Shown piece after piece: positions 41,900 through 54,158 of a stretch of 64,000 nt of DNA. The notes under the pieces are model-generated. The model saw only the letters and a list, made by a program, of their open reading frames with translations. It made no database searches and was not told the origin of the DNA. The first letter of the stretch is position 1; each line of letters opens with the position of its first letter. Source of the stretch: Symsagittifera roscoffensis (taxonomy: Eukaryota > Xenacoelomorpha > Acoela > Convolutidae); contig NC_087067.1 in the NCBI RefSeq assembly GCF_963678635.1, forward strand, positions 5,992,647-6,056,646. Reading direction: 5' to 3'. A program made the translations under genes and the position numbers.

Positions 41900-42418
41900 A
41901 AGGTGTTATTTTCGATGCAGTCCTACCTTTTTCACAATCAAGATTGTCTTTTTTTGTCCGTTTTTCTCCGTATTAGTGATTTGAATAGTTTTTTCTAAGT
42001 TGCTTAGTGTTTGCTGTCTTTTTACTACGAGCTGTTAGTTACGATGCATTCCTACTTTTCTTTACAAATCGAGATTTTTCCTTTTTTTGTCCGTTTTTCT
42101 TCGTATTAGTGATTTTAATAGTTTTTTCTAAGTTGCTTAGTGTTTGCTGTCTTATTACTAAAATGTTTGATTTTTTTTGTTCGTTTAAATGAGACATCCG
42201 CAGTATAAACCCGGAATTTTTACCGCTCTAATCGAGAATCATACCTTTAGACTACTGTCCTAAGTTTAAGCAACGATGTATTCTTTTTTGTTTCACATAG
42301 AAAAAAGAATGTTTAGATTTTGTCCGTTTTCATTTGTTTTAATGAATTTAATAATAGTTTTAGGTTGCTAAGCGTTTGCTGTTTTTATACTAGAGTTTAT
42401 TGTTTTTGTTAGTAATCT

Positions 42419-42490
42419 GTGGACAGTTGGGAGTTGAAACCGGGAGCTCTCGGACCCGAAGCGAGAATCATACCGCTAGACCACTGTCCT
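42419..42490 (-). pseudogene. tRNA-Pro-like, anticodon CGG
   Basis: Same family as 27171. Confidence 0.55.
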
Positions 42491-42662
42491 CTGACTTTCG
42501 CTTCGATGCCTAACTACGTTTTTCTTAAAGGACAATCATTGCATTTATCAACCGTGTTTTTAATTTTTGCTGAGCATTTGTAGGTTTAATATTTTTTTAA
42601 AGTTGTTTACTGTTAGCTATTTGTTTTACTAGAAAATCTGAACTTTTTTCTGTAATTTAATT

Positions 42663-42733
42663 GGGGACAACTGGGTTTGAAATCGAGATCTCTCGCACCG
42701 TAAGCGAGAATCTTGCCACTAGACTATTGTCCA
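42663..42733 (-). pseudogene. tRNA-Pro-derived, Arg anticodon ACG
   Basis: Same family as 27415, with a further D-arm change. Confidence 0.45.
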
Positions 42734-42900
42734 TTTATTTAGCTTCTATGCATTCCTTCATACTTCGCAAATCAAGATCATTGCGTTTTTTAACAGTTTT
42801 TTTGTTTTGATGAGTTTTTGTGGGTATAATACTCATTTTAAGTTCTTTACTGTTAGCTATTTTTCTACTAGAAAATATAAGTTTTTTCTGTAAGTTTATG

Positions 42901-42972
42901 TGGGACAACAGATAATGGAACCCGAGACTTCTTGCACCATAAGCGATAATCATTCCACTAGATCACTTTACC
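42901..42972 (-). pseudogene. tRNA-Pro-derived, His anticodon ATG
   Basis: Unsplit counterpart of the unit broken at 29174. Confidence 0.5.
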
Positions 42973-43054
42973 ATGTATTTAGTTTAATAATCATTTTAAG
43001 TTGCTTAGTGTTTGCTGTCTTTATACTAGAAAGTCTTTTTTTTGTTAGGAATCT

Positions 43055-43126
43055 GGGGACAGCCGAGAATTGAACCCGGGACCTCTCGTACCCGAAGCGA
43101 GAATCATACCACTAGACCACTGTCCC
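43055..43126 (-). tRNA. tRNA-Pro-like, anticodon CGG
   Basis: B box GGTTCAATTC kept. One T-stem mismatch and one C31-A39 mismatch. Confidence 0.55.
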
Positions 43127-43516
43127 ATGGTGTTAGATTCGACATTTTCCTACATGTTTCACGATTTAAGATTATTCTTTTTTTGTCCGTTGTTCTTCGT
43201 TTTAGTGAATTTAATTTTTTTTCGAAGTTGCTTAGTGTTTGCTGTCTTTTTTACTTGAAGATGTATAGTTTTTTTCTGCTAGTTTAAATGAGACATCCGC
43301 GGTATAAACCCGGAACTTTTACCGCTCTACTCGAGAATCGTACCTTTAGACTACTGTCACATGTTTCAGCGTCGATGCGTTCCCACTTGTTTCACAAAAA
43401 AAAGAATGTTTAGATTTTATCCGTGTTCATCCATTTTCGTGAGTTTAATAACTATTGGAGGTTGCTTAGTGTTTGCTGTCGTTCTACTACAATTTATTTT
43501 TTTCTGTTAGTACTCT

Positions 43517-43588
43517 GGGGACAGCGGGGAATTGAACACGGGGCCTCTTGCACCCAAAGAGAGAATCATACCACTAGAACACTGTCCT
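43517..43588 (-). pseudogene. tRNA-Pro-like, anticodon TGG
   Basis: Several D-arm and T-arm changes. Confidence 0.45.
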
Positions 43589-43994
43589 ATGTACTTAGCG
43601 TCGACGCGTTTCTTCATTTTCCCATGGTAATAATTTCGATGCAGTCCTACCTTTTTCACAAATAAAGATTGTCTTTTTTTGTCCGTTTTTCTTCGTATTA
43701 GTGATTTTAATAGTTTTTTCTAAGTTGCTTAGTGTTTGGTGACTTTTTACTAAAATTTTTGATTTTTTTCTGCTCGTTTAAATAAGACTTCCGCAGTATA
43801 AACGCGGAATTTTTGCCGCTCTAATCGAGCATCATATTTTTTGAGTACTGTCCCAGGTTTAAGCATCGATGCTTTCCTTCTTGTTTAACAAAAAGAGTGT
43901 TTAGTTTTCATTTTTTTTGAGTTTAATTATTTTTGTAGGTTGCTTAATGTTTGCTGTCTTCATACTAGAATCTCTTGTTTCTTGTTAGTAATCT

Positions 43995-44066
43995 GGGGAC
44001 AGCGGGGAATTGAACCCGGGACCTCTCGCACCCGAAGCGAGAATCATACCACTAGGCTACTGTTCC
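43995..44066 (-). tRNA. tRNA-Pro-like, anticodon CGG
   Basis: Anticodon arm perfect. C50-C64 and A3-C70 mismatches, plus a D-stem change. Confidence 0.5.
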
Positions 44067-44457
44067 AAGGTTTTAGGGTCGATATAATCCTACATCTTTC
44101 ACGAATTAAGATTATTCTTTTTTTGTCCGTTTTTCGTCGTCTTAGCCAGTTTAATTTTTTTCCAAGTTGCTTAGTCTTTGCTGTCTTTTTACTAGAAAAT
44201 GTATAATTTTTTTTTTCTGCTAGTTTAAATGAGAAATCCGCGGTAAAAACCCGGAACTTTTACCGCTTTACTCGAGAAGCGTACCTTTAGACCACTGTCC
44301 CATGTTTCAGCGTCGATGCTTTCCCACTTGTTTCACAAAAAAAATGATGTTTAGATTATATCCGTTTTCATCCATTTTCGTGAGTGTAATAACTATTGTA
44401 GGTTGCATAGTGTTTGCTGTCTTTATACTAGAATTTATTATTTCTTGTTAGTAATCT

Positions 44458-44529
44458 GGGGACAGCCGGGAAATGAACGCGGGACCTCTCGCACCCGAAG
44501 CCAGAATCACACCACTAGACCACTGTCCC
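44458..44529 (-). tRNA. tRNA-Pro-like, anticodon CGG
   Basis: Acceptor intact; B box G52C/A58T; mismatch at 29-41. Confidence 0.45.
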
Positions 44530-44912
44530 ATGGTGTCAGGTTCGTTATAATCCTACATCTTTCACGAATTAAGATTATGCTTTTTTTTGTCCGTTTTTCG
44601 TTTTAGTGAGTTTAAGTTTTTTCCAAGTTGCTTAGTATTTGCTGTCTTTTTACTAGAAAATGTATATTTTTTTTTTCTAGTTTAAACGAGACATCCGCGG
44701 TATAAGTCCCGAACTTTTACCGCTCTACTCGAGAATCGTACTTTTAGACCACTGTCCCATATTTCAGCGTCGATGCTTTCCCACTTGTTTCTCAAAAAAA
44801 GAAGGTTTAGATTTTTTCCGTTTTTATCCATTTTCGTGAGTGTAATAACTACTGTAGGTTGCTTAGTGTTTGCTGTCTTTATACTAGAATTGATTAATTT
44901 TGGTAGTAATCT

Positions 44913-44984
44913 GGGGACAGCCGGGAATTGAACCCGGGACCTCTCGCACCCGAAGCGAGAATCATACCACTAGACCACTGTCCC
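44913..44984 (-). tRNA. tRNA-Pro(CGG), intact
   Basis: Seven perfect acceptor pairs (GGGACAG/CTGTCCC) and C73, as in eukaryotic tRNA-Pro. A box TGGTCTAGTGG, anticodon arm CTCGC-TTCGGGT-GCGAG, T arm CCGGG-TTCAATT-CCCGG with B box GGTTCAATTCC. It would decode CCG. CCA is not encoded and there is no intron. No T run follows at once; the nearest long one in sense is about 113 nt downstream. Six other copies in this window are identical. Expression cannot be judged from sequence. Confidence 0.85.
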
Positions 44985-45372
44985 ATGGTGTCAGGTTCGA
45001 TATACTCCTACATGTTTCACGAATCAAGATTATTCTTTTTTCGTACGTTTTTCTTCGTTTTAGTGAGTTTAATTTTTTTCCAAGTTGCTTAATATTTGCT
45101 GTCTTTTTACTAGAAAATGTATATTTTTTTTCTGCTTGTTTAAATGAGACATCCGCGGTAGAAACCCGAAACTTTTACCGCTCTACTCGAGAATCGTACC
45201 TTTAGACCACTGTCCCATGTTTCAGCTTCGATGCTTTCCCACTTGTTTCACAAAAAAAAGAATGTTTAGATTATATCCGTTTTCATCCATTTTCGTGAGT
45301 GTAATAACTATTGTAGGTTGCATAGTGTTTGCTGTCTTTATACTAGAATTTATTATTTCTTGTTAGTAATCT

Positions 45373-45444
45373 GGGGACAGCGGGGAACTGAACACGGGGC
45401 CTCTCGCACCCAAAAAGAGAATCATACCACTAGACCACTGTCCC
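45373..45444 (-). tRNA. tRNA-Pro-like, anticodon TGG
   Basis: Same type as 41828. Confidence 0.4.
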
Positions 45445-45817
45445 AAGGTATTATTTTCGATGCAGTCCTACCTTTTTCACAATCAAGATTGTCTTTTTTG
45501 TCCGCTTTTCTCCGTATTAGTGATTTGAATAGTTTTTTTTCTAAGTTGCTTAGTGTTTGGTGACTTTTTACTAAAATTTTTGATTTTATTTCTGCTCGTT
45601 TAAATGAGACATCCGCAGTATAAACCAGGAATTTTTAACGCTCTTATCGAGCATCATACTTTTTGAGAACTGTCTCAGGTTTAAGCATCGATGCTTTCCT
45701 ACTTGTTTCACAAAAAATAGTGTTTAGTTTTCATTTTTTTTGAGTTTAATCATTTTTGTAGGTTGCTTAATGTTTGCTGTCTTTATACTAGAATTTATTA
45801 TTTCTTGTTAGTAATCT

Positions 45818-45889
45818 GGGGACAGCGGGGAATTGAACCCGGGCCCTCTCGCACCCGAAGCGAGAATCATACCACTAGACTACTGTTCC
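45818..45889 (-). tRNA. tRNA-Pro-like, anticodon CGG
   Basis: Same type as 43995, with one more change next to the T stem. Confidence 0.5.
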
Positions 45890-46277
45890 ATGGTTTTAGG
45901 GTCGATATAATCCTACATCTTTCACGAATTAAGATTATTCTTTTTTTGTCCGTTTTTCTTCGTCGTAGCCAGTTTAATTTGTTTTCTAAGTTGCTTAGTG
46001 TTTGCTGTCTTTTTACTAGAAAATGTATTTTTTTTTCTGCTAGTTTAAATGAGAAATCCGCGGTATAAACCCGGAACTTTTACCGCTTTACTCGAGAATC
46101 GTACCTTTAGACCACTGTCCCATGCTTCAGCGTCGATGCTTTCCCACTTGTTTCACAAAAAAAATAATGTTTAGATTATATCCGTTTTCATCCATTTTTG
46201 TGAGTGTAATAACTATTGTAGGTTGCTTAGTGTTTGCTGTCTTTATGCTAGAATTTATTAATTCTTGTTAGTAATCT

Positions 46278-46349
46278 GGGGACAGCCGGGAAATGAACGC
46301 GGGACCTCTCGCACCCGAAGCGAGAATCAAACCACTAGACCACTGTCCC
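46278..46349 (-). tRNA. tRNA-Pro-like, anticodon CGG
   Basis: Acceptor and anticodon arms perfect; B box G52C/A58T; A21T. Confidence 0.5.
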
Positions 46350-46741
46350 ATGGTGGTAGGTTCCACATATTCCTACATCTTTCACGATTTAAGATTATTC
46401 GTTTTTTTGTCCGTTTTTCTTCGTTTTAGTGAATTTAATTTTTTTTCTAAGTTGCTTAGTGTTTGCTGTCTTTTTTACTAGAAAATGTATAATTTTTTTC
46501 TGCTAGTTTAAATGAGACATCCGCGGTATAAACTCGGAACTTTTACCGCTCTACTCGAGAATCGTACCTTTAGACCACTCTCCCATATTTCAGCTTCGAT
46601 GCTTTCCCACTTGTTTCTCAAAAAAAAAGAATGTTTAGATTTTATCCGTCTTCATCCGTTTTCGTGTGTTTAATGATTATTGAAGGTTGCTTAGTGTTTG
46701 CTGTCGTTCTACTACAATTTACTTTTTACTGCTAGTATTCT

Positions 46742-46813
46742 GGGGACAGCGGGGAACTGAACACGGGGCCTCTCGCACCCAAAAAGAGAATCATACCACT
46801 AGACCACTGCCCC
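46742..46813 (-). tRNA. tRNA-Pro-like, anticodon TGG
   Basis: As 41828, with a G4-T69 wobble in the acceptor. Opens one of the higher-order repeats. Confidence 0.4.
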
Positions 46814-47207
46814 AAGGTATTATTTTCGATGCAGTCCTTCCTTTTTCACAATCAAGATTGTCTTTTTCTGTCCGTTTTTCTCCGTATTAGTGATTTGAAT
46901 AGTTTTTTTTTTCTAAGTTGCTTAGTGTTTGCTGTCTTTTTACTAGAAAATGTATAATTTTTTTCTGCTCGTTTAAATTTGACGTCGGCAGTATAAACCC
47001 GGAACTTTTACCGCTCTAATCGAGAATCATACCTTTAGACTACTGTCCCAGGTTTAAGCGTCGATGCATTCCTACTTGTTTCACATAAAAAAAAGAATGT
47101 TTAGATTTTGTCCGTTTTCATTTGTTTTAATGAATTTAATAATAGTTTCAGGTTGCTTAGCGTTTGCTGTCTTTATAGTAGAATTTATTACTTTTTGTTA
47201 GTAATCT

Positions 47208-47277
47208 GGGGACAGTCGGGAATTCAACCCTGGAAATCTCGGACTCGAAGCCAGAATCACACCACTAGACCTGTCCC
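47208..47277 (-). pseudogene. tRNA-Pro-derived, Ser anticodon CGA
   Basis: 70 nt; two bases are lost next to the D stem. Loop TTCGAGT. The T arm has changes. Confidence 0.5.
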
Positions 47278-47666
47278 ATGGTGTCAGGTTCGTTATAATC
47301 CTACATCTTTCACGAATTAAGATTATTCTTTTTTTGTCCGTTTTTCTTCGTTTTAGTGAGTTAAGGTTTTTTTCAAGTTGCTTAGTATTTGCTGTCTTTT
47401 TACTAGAAAATGTATAATTTTTTTTCTGCTAGTTTAAACGAGACATCCGCGGTATAAACCCGGAACTTTTACCGCTCTACTCGAGAATCGTACCTTTAGA
47501 CCACTGTCCCATATTTCAGCGTCGATGCTTTCCCACTTGTTTCTCAAAAAAAAGAATGTTTAGATTTTATCCGTTTTTATCCATTTTCGTGAGTGTAATA
47601 ACTACTGTAGGTTGCTTAGTGTTTGCTGTCTTTATACTAGAATTGATTAATTTTTGGTAGTAATCT

Positions 47667-47738
47667 GGGGACAGCCGGGAATTGAACCCGGGACCTCTCG
47701 CACCCGAAGCGAGAATCATACCACTAGAATTATGTCCC
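47667..47738 (-). tRNA. tRNA-Pro-like, anticodon CGG, D stem damaged
   Basis: Identical to the intact gene except next to the 5' acceptor and D stem, where AATTAT replaces ACCACT on the plus strand. Confidence 0.5.
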
Positions 47739-48116
47739 ATAGTGTCAGGTTTGATATACTCCTACATCTTTCACGAATTAAGATTATTCTTTTTTTGTAC
47801 GTTTTTCTTCGTTTTAGTGAGTTTAATTTTTTTCCAAGTAGCTTAGTATTTGCTGTCTTATTACTAGAAAAAGTATAATTTTTTTCTGCTTGTTTAAATG
47901 AGACATCCGCGGTAGAAACCCGGAACTTTTACCGCTCTACTCGAGAATCGTACCTTTAGACCACTCTCCCATATTTCAGCTTCGATGCTTTCCCACTTGT
48001 TTCTCAAAAAAAAGAATGTTTAGATTTTATCCATTTTCGTGAGTGTAATAACTATTGTAGGTTGCTTAGTGTTTGCTGTCTTTATACTAGAATTGAGTAA
48101 TTTTTGGTAGTAATCT

Positions 48117-48188
48117 GGGGACAGCCGGGAATTGAACCCGGGACCTCTCGCACCCGAAGCGAGAATCATACCACTAGACCACTGTCCC
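48117..48188 (-). tRNA. tRNA-Pro(CGG), intact
   Basis: All 72 positions match the copy at 44913. A T8 run in sense lies 104 nt downstream (plus strand 48006-48013). Confidence 0.85.
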
Positions 48189-48579
48189 ATAGTATCAGGT
48201 TTGATATACTCCGACATCTTTCACGAATTAAGATTATTCTTTTTTTGTACGTTTTTCTTCGTTTTAGTGAGTTTAATTTTTTTTTCCAAGTTGCTTAGTA
48301 TTTGCTGTCTTTTTACTAGAAAATGTATAATTTTTTTTCTGCTAGTTTAAATAAGACATCCGCGGTATAAACCCGGAACTTTTACCGCTCTACTCGAGAA
48401 TCGTACCTTTAGACCACTGTCCCATGCTTCAGCGTCGATGCTTTCCCACTTGTTTCACAAAAAAAATAATGTTTAGATTATATCCGTTTTCATCCATTTT
48501 TGTGAGTGTAATAACTATTGTAGGTTGCTTAGTGTTTGCTGTTTTTATGCTAGAATTTATTATTTCTTGTTAGTAATCT

Positions 48580-48651
48580 GGGGACAGCCGGGAAATGAAC
48601 GCGGGACCTCTCGCACCCGAAGCCAGAATCACACAACTAGACCACTGTCCC
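48580..48651 (-). pseudogene. tRNA-Pro-like, anticodon CGG
   Basis: B box G52C/A58T, one anticodon-stem mismatch and D-loop changes. Confidence 0.45.
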
Positions 48652-49029
48652 ATGGTGTCAGGTTCGTTATAATCCTACATCTTTCACGAATTAAGATTAT
48701 TCTTTTTTTGTCCGTTTTTCTTCGTTTTAGTGAGTTTAATTTTTTTCCAAGTTGCTTAGTATTTGCTGTCTTTTTACTAGAAAATGTATAATTTTTTTCT
48801 GCTAGTTTAAATAAGACGTCCGCGGTATAAACCCGGAACTTTTACCGCTCTACTCGAGAATCGTACCTTTAGACCACTCTCCCATATTTCAGCTTCGATG
48901 CTTTCCCACTTGTTTCTCAAAAAAAAGAATGTTTAGATTTTATCCATTTTCGTGAGTGTAATAACTATTGTAGGTTGCGTAGTGTTTGCTGTCTTTATAC
49001 TAGAATTGAGTAATTTTTGGTAGTAATCT

Positions 49030-49101
49030 GGGGACAGCCGGGAATTGAACCCGGGACCTCTCGCACCCGAAGCGAAAATCAAACCACTAGACCACTGTCC
49101 C
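49030..49101 (-). tRNA. tRNA-Pro(CGG), near intact
   Basis: Two differences from the intact gene: A21T and C27T (T-G wobble). Confidence 0.65.
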
Positions 49102-49489
49102 ATAGAGTCAGGTTTGATATACTCCTACATCTTTCACGAATTAAGATTATTCTTTTTTTGTACGTTTTTCTTCGTTTTAGTGAGTTTAATTTTTTTCCAA
49201 GTTGCTTAGTATTTGCTGTCTTATTACTAGAAAAAGTATAATTTTTTTCTGCTTGTTTAAATGAGACATCCGCGGTAAAAACCCGGAACTTTTACCGCTC
49301 TACTCGAGAATCGTACCTTTAGATCACTGTCCCATGTTTCAGCTTCGATGCTTTCCCACTTGTTTCACAAAAAAAAGAATGTTTAGATTTTATCCCTCTT
49401 CATCCAGTTTCGTGAGTTTAATGATTTTTGAAGGTTGCTTAGTGTTTGCTGTCGTTCTACTACAATTTATTTTTTACTGCTAGTGTTCT

Positions 49490-49561
49490 GGGGACAGCGG
49501 GGAACTGAACACGGGGCCTCTCGCACCCAAAAAGAGAATCATACCACTAGACCACTGCCCC
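49490..49561 (-). tRNA. tRNA-Pro-like, anticodon TGG
   Basis: As 46742. Starts the 1.84-kb repeat 49490-51322. Confidence 0.4.
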
Positions 49562-49955
49562 AAGGTATTATTTTCGATGCAGTCCTTCCTTTTTCACAAT
49601 CAAGATTGTCTTTTTCTGTCCGTTTTTCTCCGTATTAGTGATTTGAATAGTTTTTTTTTCTAAGTTGCTTAGTGTTTGCTGTCTTTTTACTAGAAAATGT
49701 ATAATTTTTTTCTGCTCGTTTAAATTTGACGTCGGCAGTATAAACCCGGAACTTTTACCGCTCTAATCGAGAATCATACCTTTAGACTACTGTCCCAGGT
49801 TTAAGCTTCGATGCATTCCTACTTGTTTCACATAAAAAAAAAGAATGTTTAGATTTTGTCCGTTTTCATTTGTTTTAATGAATTTAATAATAGTTTCAGG
49901 TTGCTTAGCGTTTGCTGTCTTTATAGTAGAATTTATTATTTTTTGTTAGTAATCT

Positions 49956-50027
49956 GGGGACAGTCGGGAATTCAACCCTGGAAATCTCGGACTCGAAGCC
50001 AGAATCACACCACTAGACCACTGTCCC
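49956..50027 (-). pseudogene. tRNA-Pro-derived, Ser anticodon CGA
   Basis: 72 nt; loop TTCGAGT; anticodon stem with two mismatches; T-stem changes. Confidence 0.5.
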
Positions 50028-50413
50028 ATGGTGTCAGGTTCGTTATAATCCTACATCTTTCACGAATTAAGATTATTCTTTTTTTGTCCGTTTTTCTTCG
50101 TTTTAGTGAGTTTAAGTTTTTTCCAAGTTGCTTAGTATTTGCTGTCTTTTTACTAGAAAATGTATAATTTTTTTTCTGCTAGTTTAAACGAGACATCCGC
50201 GGTATAAACCCGGAACTTTTACCGCTCTACTCGAGAATCGTTTTAGACCACTGTCCCATATTTCAGCGTCGATGCTTTCCCACTTGTTTCTCAAAAAAAA
50301 GAATGTTTAGATTTTATCCGTTTTTATCCATTTTCGTGAGTGTAATAACTACTGTAGGTTGCTTAGTGTTTGCTGTCTTTATACTAGAATTGATTAATTT
50401 TTGGTAGTAATCT

Positions 50414-50485
50414 GGGGACAGCCGGGAATTGAACCCGGGACCTCTCGCACCCGAAGCGAGAATCATACCACTAGAATCATGTCCC
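50414..50485 (-). tRNA. tRNA-Pro-like, anticodon CGG, D stem damaged
   Basis: As 47667, with AATCAT beside the 5' acceptor. Confidence 0.5.
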
Positions 50486-50862
50486 ATAGTGTCAGGTTTG
50501 ATATACTCCTACATCTTTCACGAATTAAGATTATTCTTTTTTTGTACGTTTTTCTTCGTTTTAGTGAGTTTAATTTTTTTCCAAGTTGCTTAGTATTTGC
50601 TGTCTTATTACTAGAAAAAGTATAATTCTTTCTGCTTGTTTAAATGAGACATCCGCGGTAGAAACCCGGAACTTTTACCGCTCTACTCGAGAATCGTACC
50701 TTTAGACCAATCTCCCATATTTCAGCTTCGATGCTTTCCCACTTGTTTCTCAAAAAAAAGAATGTTTAGATTTTATCCATTTTCGTGAGTGTAATAACTA
50801 TTGTAGGTTGCTTAGTGTTTGCTGTCTTTATACTAGAATTGAGTAATTTTTGGTAGTAATCT

Positions 50863-50934
50863 GGGGACAGCCGGGAATTGAACCCGGGACCTCTCGCACC
50901 CGAAGCGAGAATCATACCACTAGACCACTGTCCC
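50863..50934 (-). tRNA. tRNA-Pro(CGG), intact
   Basis: Identical to 44913. Confidence 0.85.
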
Positions 50935-51322
50935 ATAGTGTCAGGTTTGATATACTCCTACATCTTTCACGAATTAAGATTATTCTTTTTTTGTACGTTT
51001 TTCTTCGTTTTAGTGAGTTTAATTTTTTTCCAAGTTGCTTAGTATTTGCTGTCTTATTACCAGAAAAACTATAATTTTTTTCTGCTTGTTTAAATGAGAC
51101 ATCCGCGGTAGAAACCCGGAACTTTTACCGCTCTACTCGAGAATCGTACCTTTAGATCACTGTCCCATGTTTCAGCTTCGATGCTTTCCCACTTGTTTTA
51201 AAAAAAAAAGAATGTTTAAATTTTATATGTCTTCATCCATTTTCGTGAGTTTAATGATTATTGAAGGTTGCTTAGTGTTTGCTGTCGTTCTACTACAATT
51301 TATTTTTTACTGCTAGTATTCT

Positions 51323-51394
51323 GGGGACAGCGGGGAACTGAACACGGGGCCTCTCGCACCCAAAAAGAGAATCATACCACTAGACCACTGCCCC
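51323..51394 (-). tRNA. tRNA-Pro-like, anticodon TGG
   Basis: As 49490; starts the next 1.84-kb repeat. Confidence 0.4.
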
Positions 51395-51789
51395 AAGGTA
51401 TTATTTTCGATGCAGTCCTTCCTTTTTTACAATCAAGATTGTCTTTTTCTGTCCGTTTTTCTCCGTATTAGTGATTTGAATAGTTTTTTTTTCTAAGTTG
51501 CTTAGTGTTTGCTGTCTTTTTACTAGAAAATGTATAATTTTTTTCTGCTCGTTTAAATTTGACGTCGGCAGTATAAACCCTGAACTTTTACCGCTCTAAT
51601 CGAGAATCATACCTTAAGACTACTGTCCCAGGTTTAAGCTTCGATGCATTCCTACTTGTTTCACATTAAAAAAAAAGAATGTTTAGATTTTGTCCGTTTT
51701 CATTTGTTTTAATGAATTTAATAATAGTTTCAGGTTGCTTAGCGTTTGCTGTCTTTATAGTAGAATTTATTACTTTTTGTTAGTAATCT

Positions 51790-51861
51790 GGGGACAGTCG
51801 GGAATTCAACCCTGGACATCTCGGACTCGAAGCCAGAATCGCACCACTAGACCACTGTCCC
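51790..51861 (-). pseudogene. tRNA-Pro-derived, Ser anticodon CGA
   Basis: As 49956. Confidence 0.5.
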
Positions 51862-52249
51862 ATGGTGTCAGGTTCGTTATAATCCTACATCTTTCACGAA
51901 TTAAGATTATTCTTTTTTTTGTCCGTTTTTCTTCGTGTTAGTGAGTTTAAGTTTTTTCCAAGTTGCTTAGTATTTGCTGTCTTTTTACTAGAAAATGTAT
52001 AATTTTTTTTCTGCTAGTTTAAACGAGACATCCGCGGTATAAACCCGGAACTTTTACCGCTCTACTCGAGAATCGTACCTTTAGACCACTGTCCCATATT
52101 TCAGCGTCGATGCTTTCCCACTTGTTTCTCAAAAAAAGAATGTTTCGATTTTATCAGTTTTTATCCATTTTCGTGAGTGTAATAACTACTGTAGGTTGCT
52201 TAGTGTTTGCTGTCTTTATACTTGAATTGATTAATTTTGGTAGTAATCT

Positions 52250-52321
52250 GGGGACAGCCGGGAATTGAACCCGGGACCTCTCGCACCCGAAGCGAGAATC
52301 AAACCACTAGACCACTGTCCC
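52250..52321 (-). tRNA. tRNA-Pro(CGG), near intact
   Basis: One difference from the intact gene (A21T). Confidence 0.7.
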
Positions 52322-52699
52322 ATAGTGTCAGGTTTGATATACTCCTACATCTTTCACGAATTAAGATTATTCTTTTTTTGTACGTTTTTCTTCGTTTTAG
52401 TGAGTTTAATTTTTTTCCAAGTTGCTTAGTATTTGCTGTCTTATTACTAGAAAAAGTATAATTTTTTCTGCTTGTTTAAATGAGACATCCGCGGTAGAAA
52501 CCGGGAACTTTTACCGCTCTACTCGAGAATCGTACCTTTAGACCAATCTCCCATATTTCAGCTTCGATGCTTTCCCACTTGTTTCTCAAAAAAAAAGAAT
52601 GTTTAGATTTTATCCATTTTCGTGAGTGTAATAACTATTGTAGGTTGCTTAGTGTTTGCTGTCTTTATACTAGAATTGAGTAATTTTTGGTAGTAATCT

Positions 52700-52771
52700 G
52701 GGGACAGCCGGGAATTGAACCCGGGACCTCTCGCACCCGAAGCGAGAATCATACCACTAGACCACTGTCCC
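52700..52771 (-). tRNA. tRNA-Pro(CGG), intact
   Basis: Identical to 44913. Confidence 0.85.
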
Positions 52772-53159
52772 ATAGTGTCAGGTTTGATATACTCCTACAT
52801 CTTTCACGAATTAAGATTATTCTTTTTTTGTACGTTTTTCTTCGTTTTAGTGAGTTTAATTTTTTTCCAAGTTGCTTAGTATTTGCTGTCTTATTACTAG
52901 AAAAACTATAATTTTTTTCTGCTTGTTTAAATGAGACATCCGCGGTAGAAACCTGGAACTTTTACCGCTCTACTCGAGAATCGTACCTTTAGATCACTGT
53001 CCCATGTTTCAGCTTCGATGCTTTCCCACTTGTTTCACAAAAAAAAGAATGTTTAGATTTTATCTGTCTTCATCCATTTTCGTGAGTTTAATGATTATTG
53101 AAGGTTGCTTAGTGTTTGCTGTCGTTCTACTACAATTTATTTTTTTTTGCTAGTATTCT

Positions 53160-53231
53160 GGGGACAGCGGGGAACTGAACACGGGGCCTCTCGCACCCAA
53201 AAAGAGAATCATACCACTAGACCACTGCCCC
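53160..53231 (-). tRNA. tRNA-Pro-like, anticodon TGG
   Basis: As 49490. Confidence 0.4.
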
Positions 53232-53626
53232 AAGGTATTATTTTCGATGCAGTCCTTCCTTTTTCACAATCAAGATTGTCTTTTTCTGTCCGTTTTTCTC
53301 CGTATTAGTGATTTGAATAGTTTTTTTTTTCTAAGTTGCTTAGTGTTTGCTGTCTTTTTACTAGAAAATGTATAATTTTTTTCTGCTCGTTTAAATTTGA
53401 CGTCGGCAGTATAAACCCTGAACTTTTACCGCTCTAATCGAGAATCATACCTTTAGACTACTGTCCCAGGTTTAAGCTTCGATGCATTCCTACTTGTTTC
53501 ACATAAAAAAAAAGAATGTTTAGATTTTGTCCGTTTTCATTTGTTTTAATGAATTTAATAATAGTTTCAGGTTGCTTAGCGTTTGCTGTCTTTATAGTAG
53601 AATTTATTACTTTTTGTTAGTAATCT

Positions 53627-53698
53627 GGGGACAGTCGGGAATTCAACCCTGGACATCTCGGACTCGAAGCCAGAATCGCACCACTAGACCACTGTCCC
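53627..53698 (-). pseudogene. tRNA-Pro-derived, Ser anticodon CGA
   Basis: As 51790. Confidence 0.5.
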
Positions 53699-54086
53699 AT
53701 GGTGTCAGGTTCGTTATAATCCTACATCTTTCACGAATTAAGATTATTCTTTTTTTGTCCGTTTTTCTTCGTTTTAGTGAGTTTAAACTTTTTCCAAGTT
53801 GCTTAGTATTTGCTGTCTTTTTACTAGAAAATGTATAATTTTTTTTCTGCTAGTTTAAACGAGACATCCGCGGTATAAACCCGGAACTTTTACCGCTCTA
53901 CTCGAGAATCGTACCTTTAGACCACTGTCCCATATTTCAGCGTCGATGCTTTCCCACTTGTGTCTCAAAAAAAAGAATGTTTAGATTTTATCCGTTTTTA
54001 TCCATTTTCGTGAGTGTAATAACTACTGTAGGTTGCTTAGTGTTTGCTGTCTTTATACTAGAATTGATTAATTTTGGTAGTAATCT

Positions 54087-54158
54087 GGGGACAGCCGGGA
54101 ATTGAACCCGGGACCTCTCGCACCCGAAGCGAGAATCATACCACTAGACCACTGTCCC
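54087..54158 (-). tRNA. tRNA-Pro(CGG), intact
   Basis: Identical to 44913. Confidence 0.85.
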
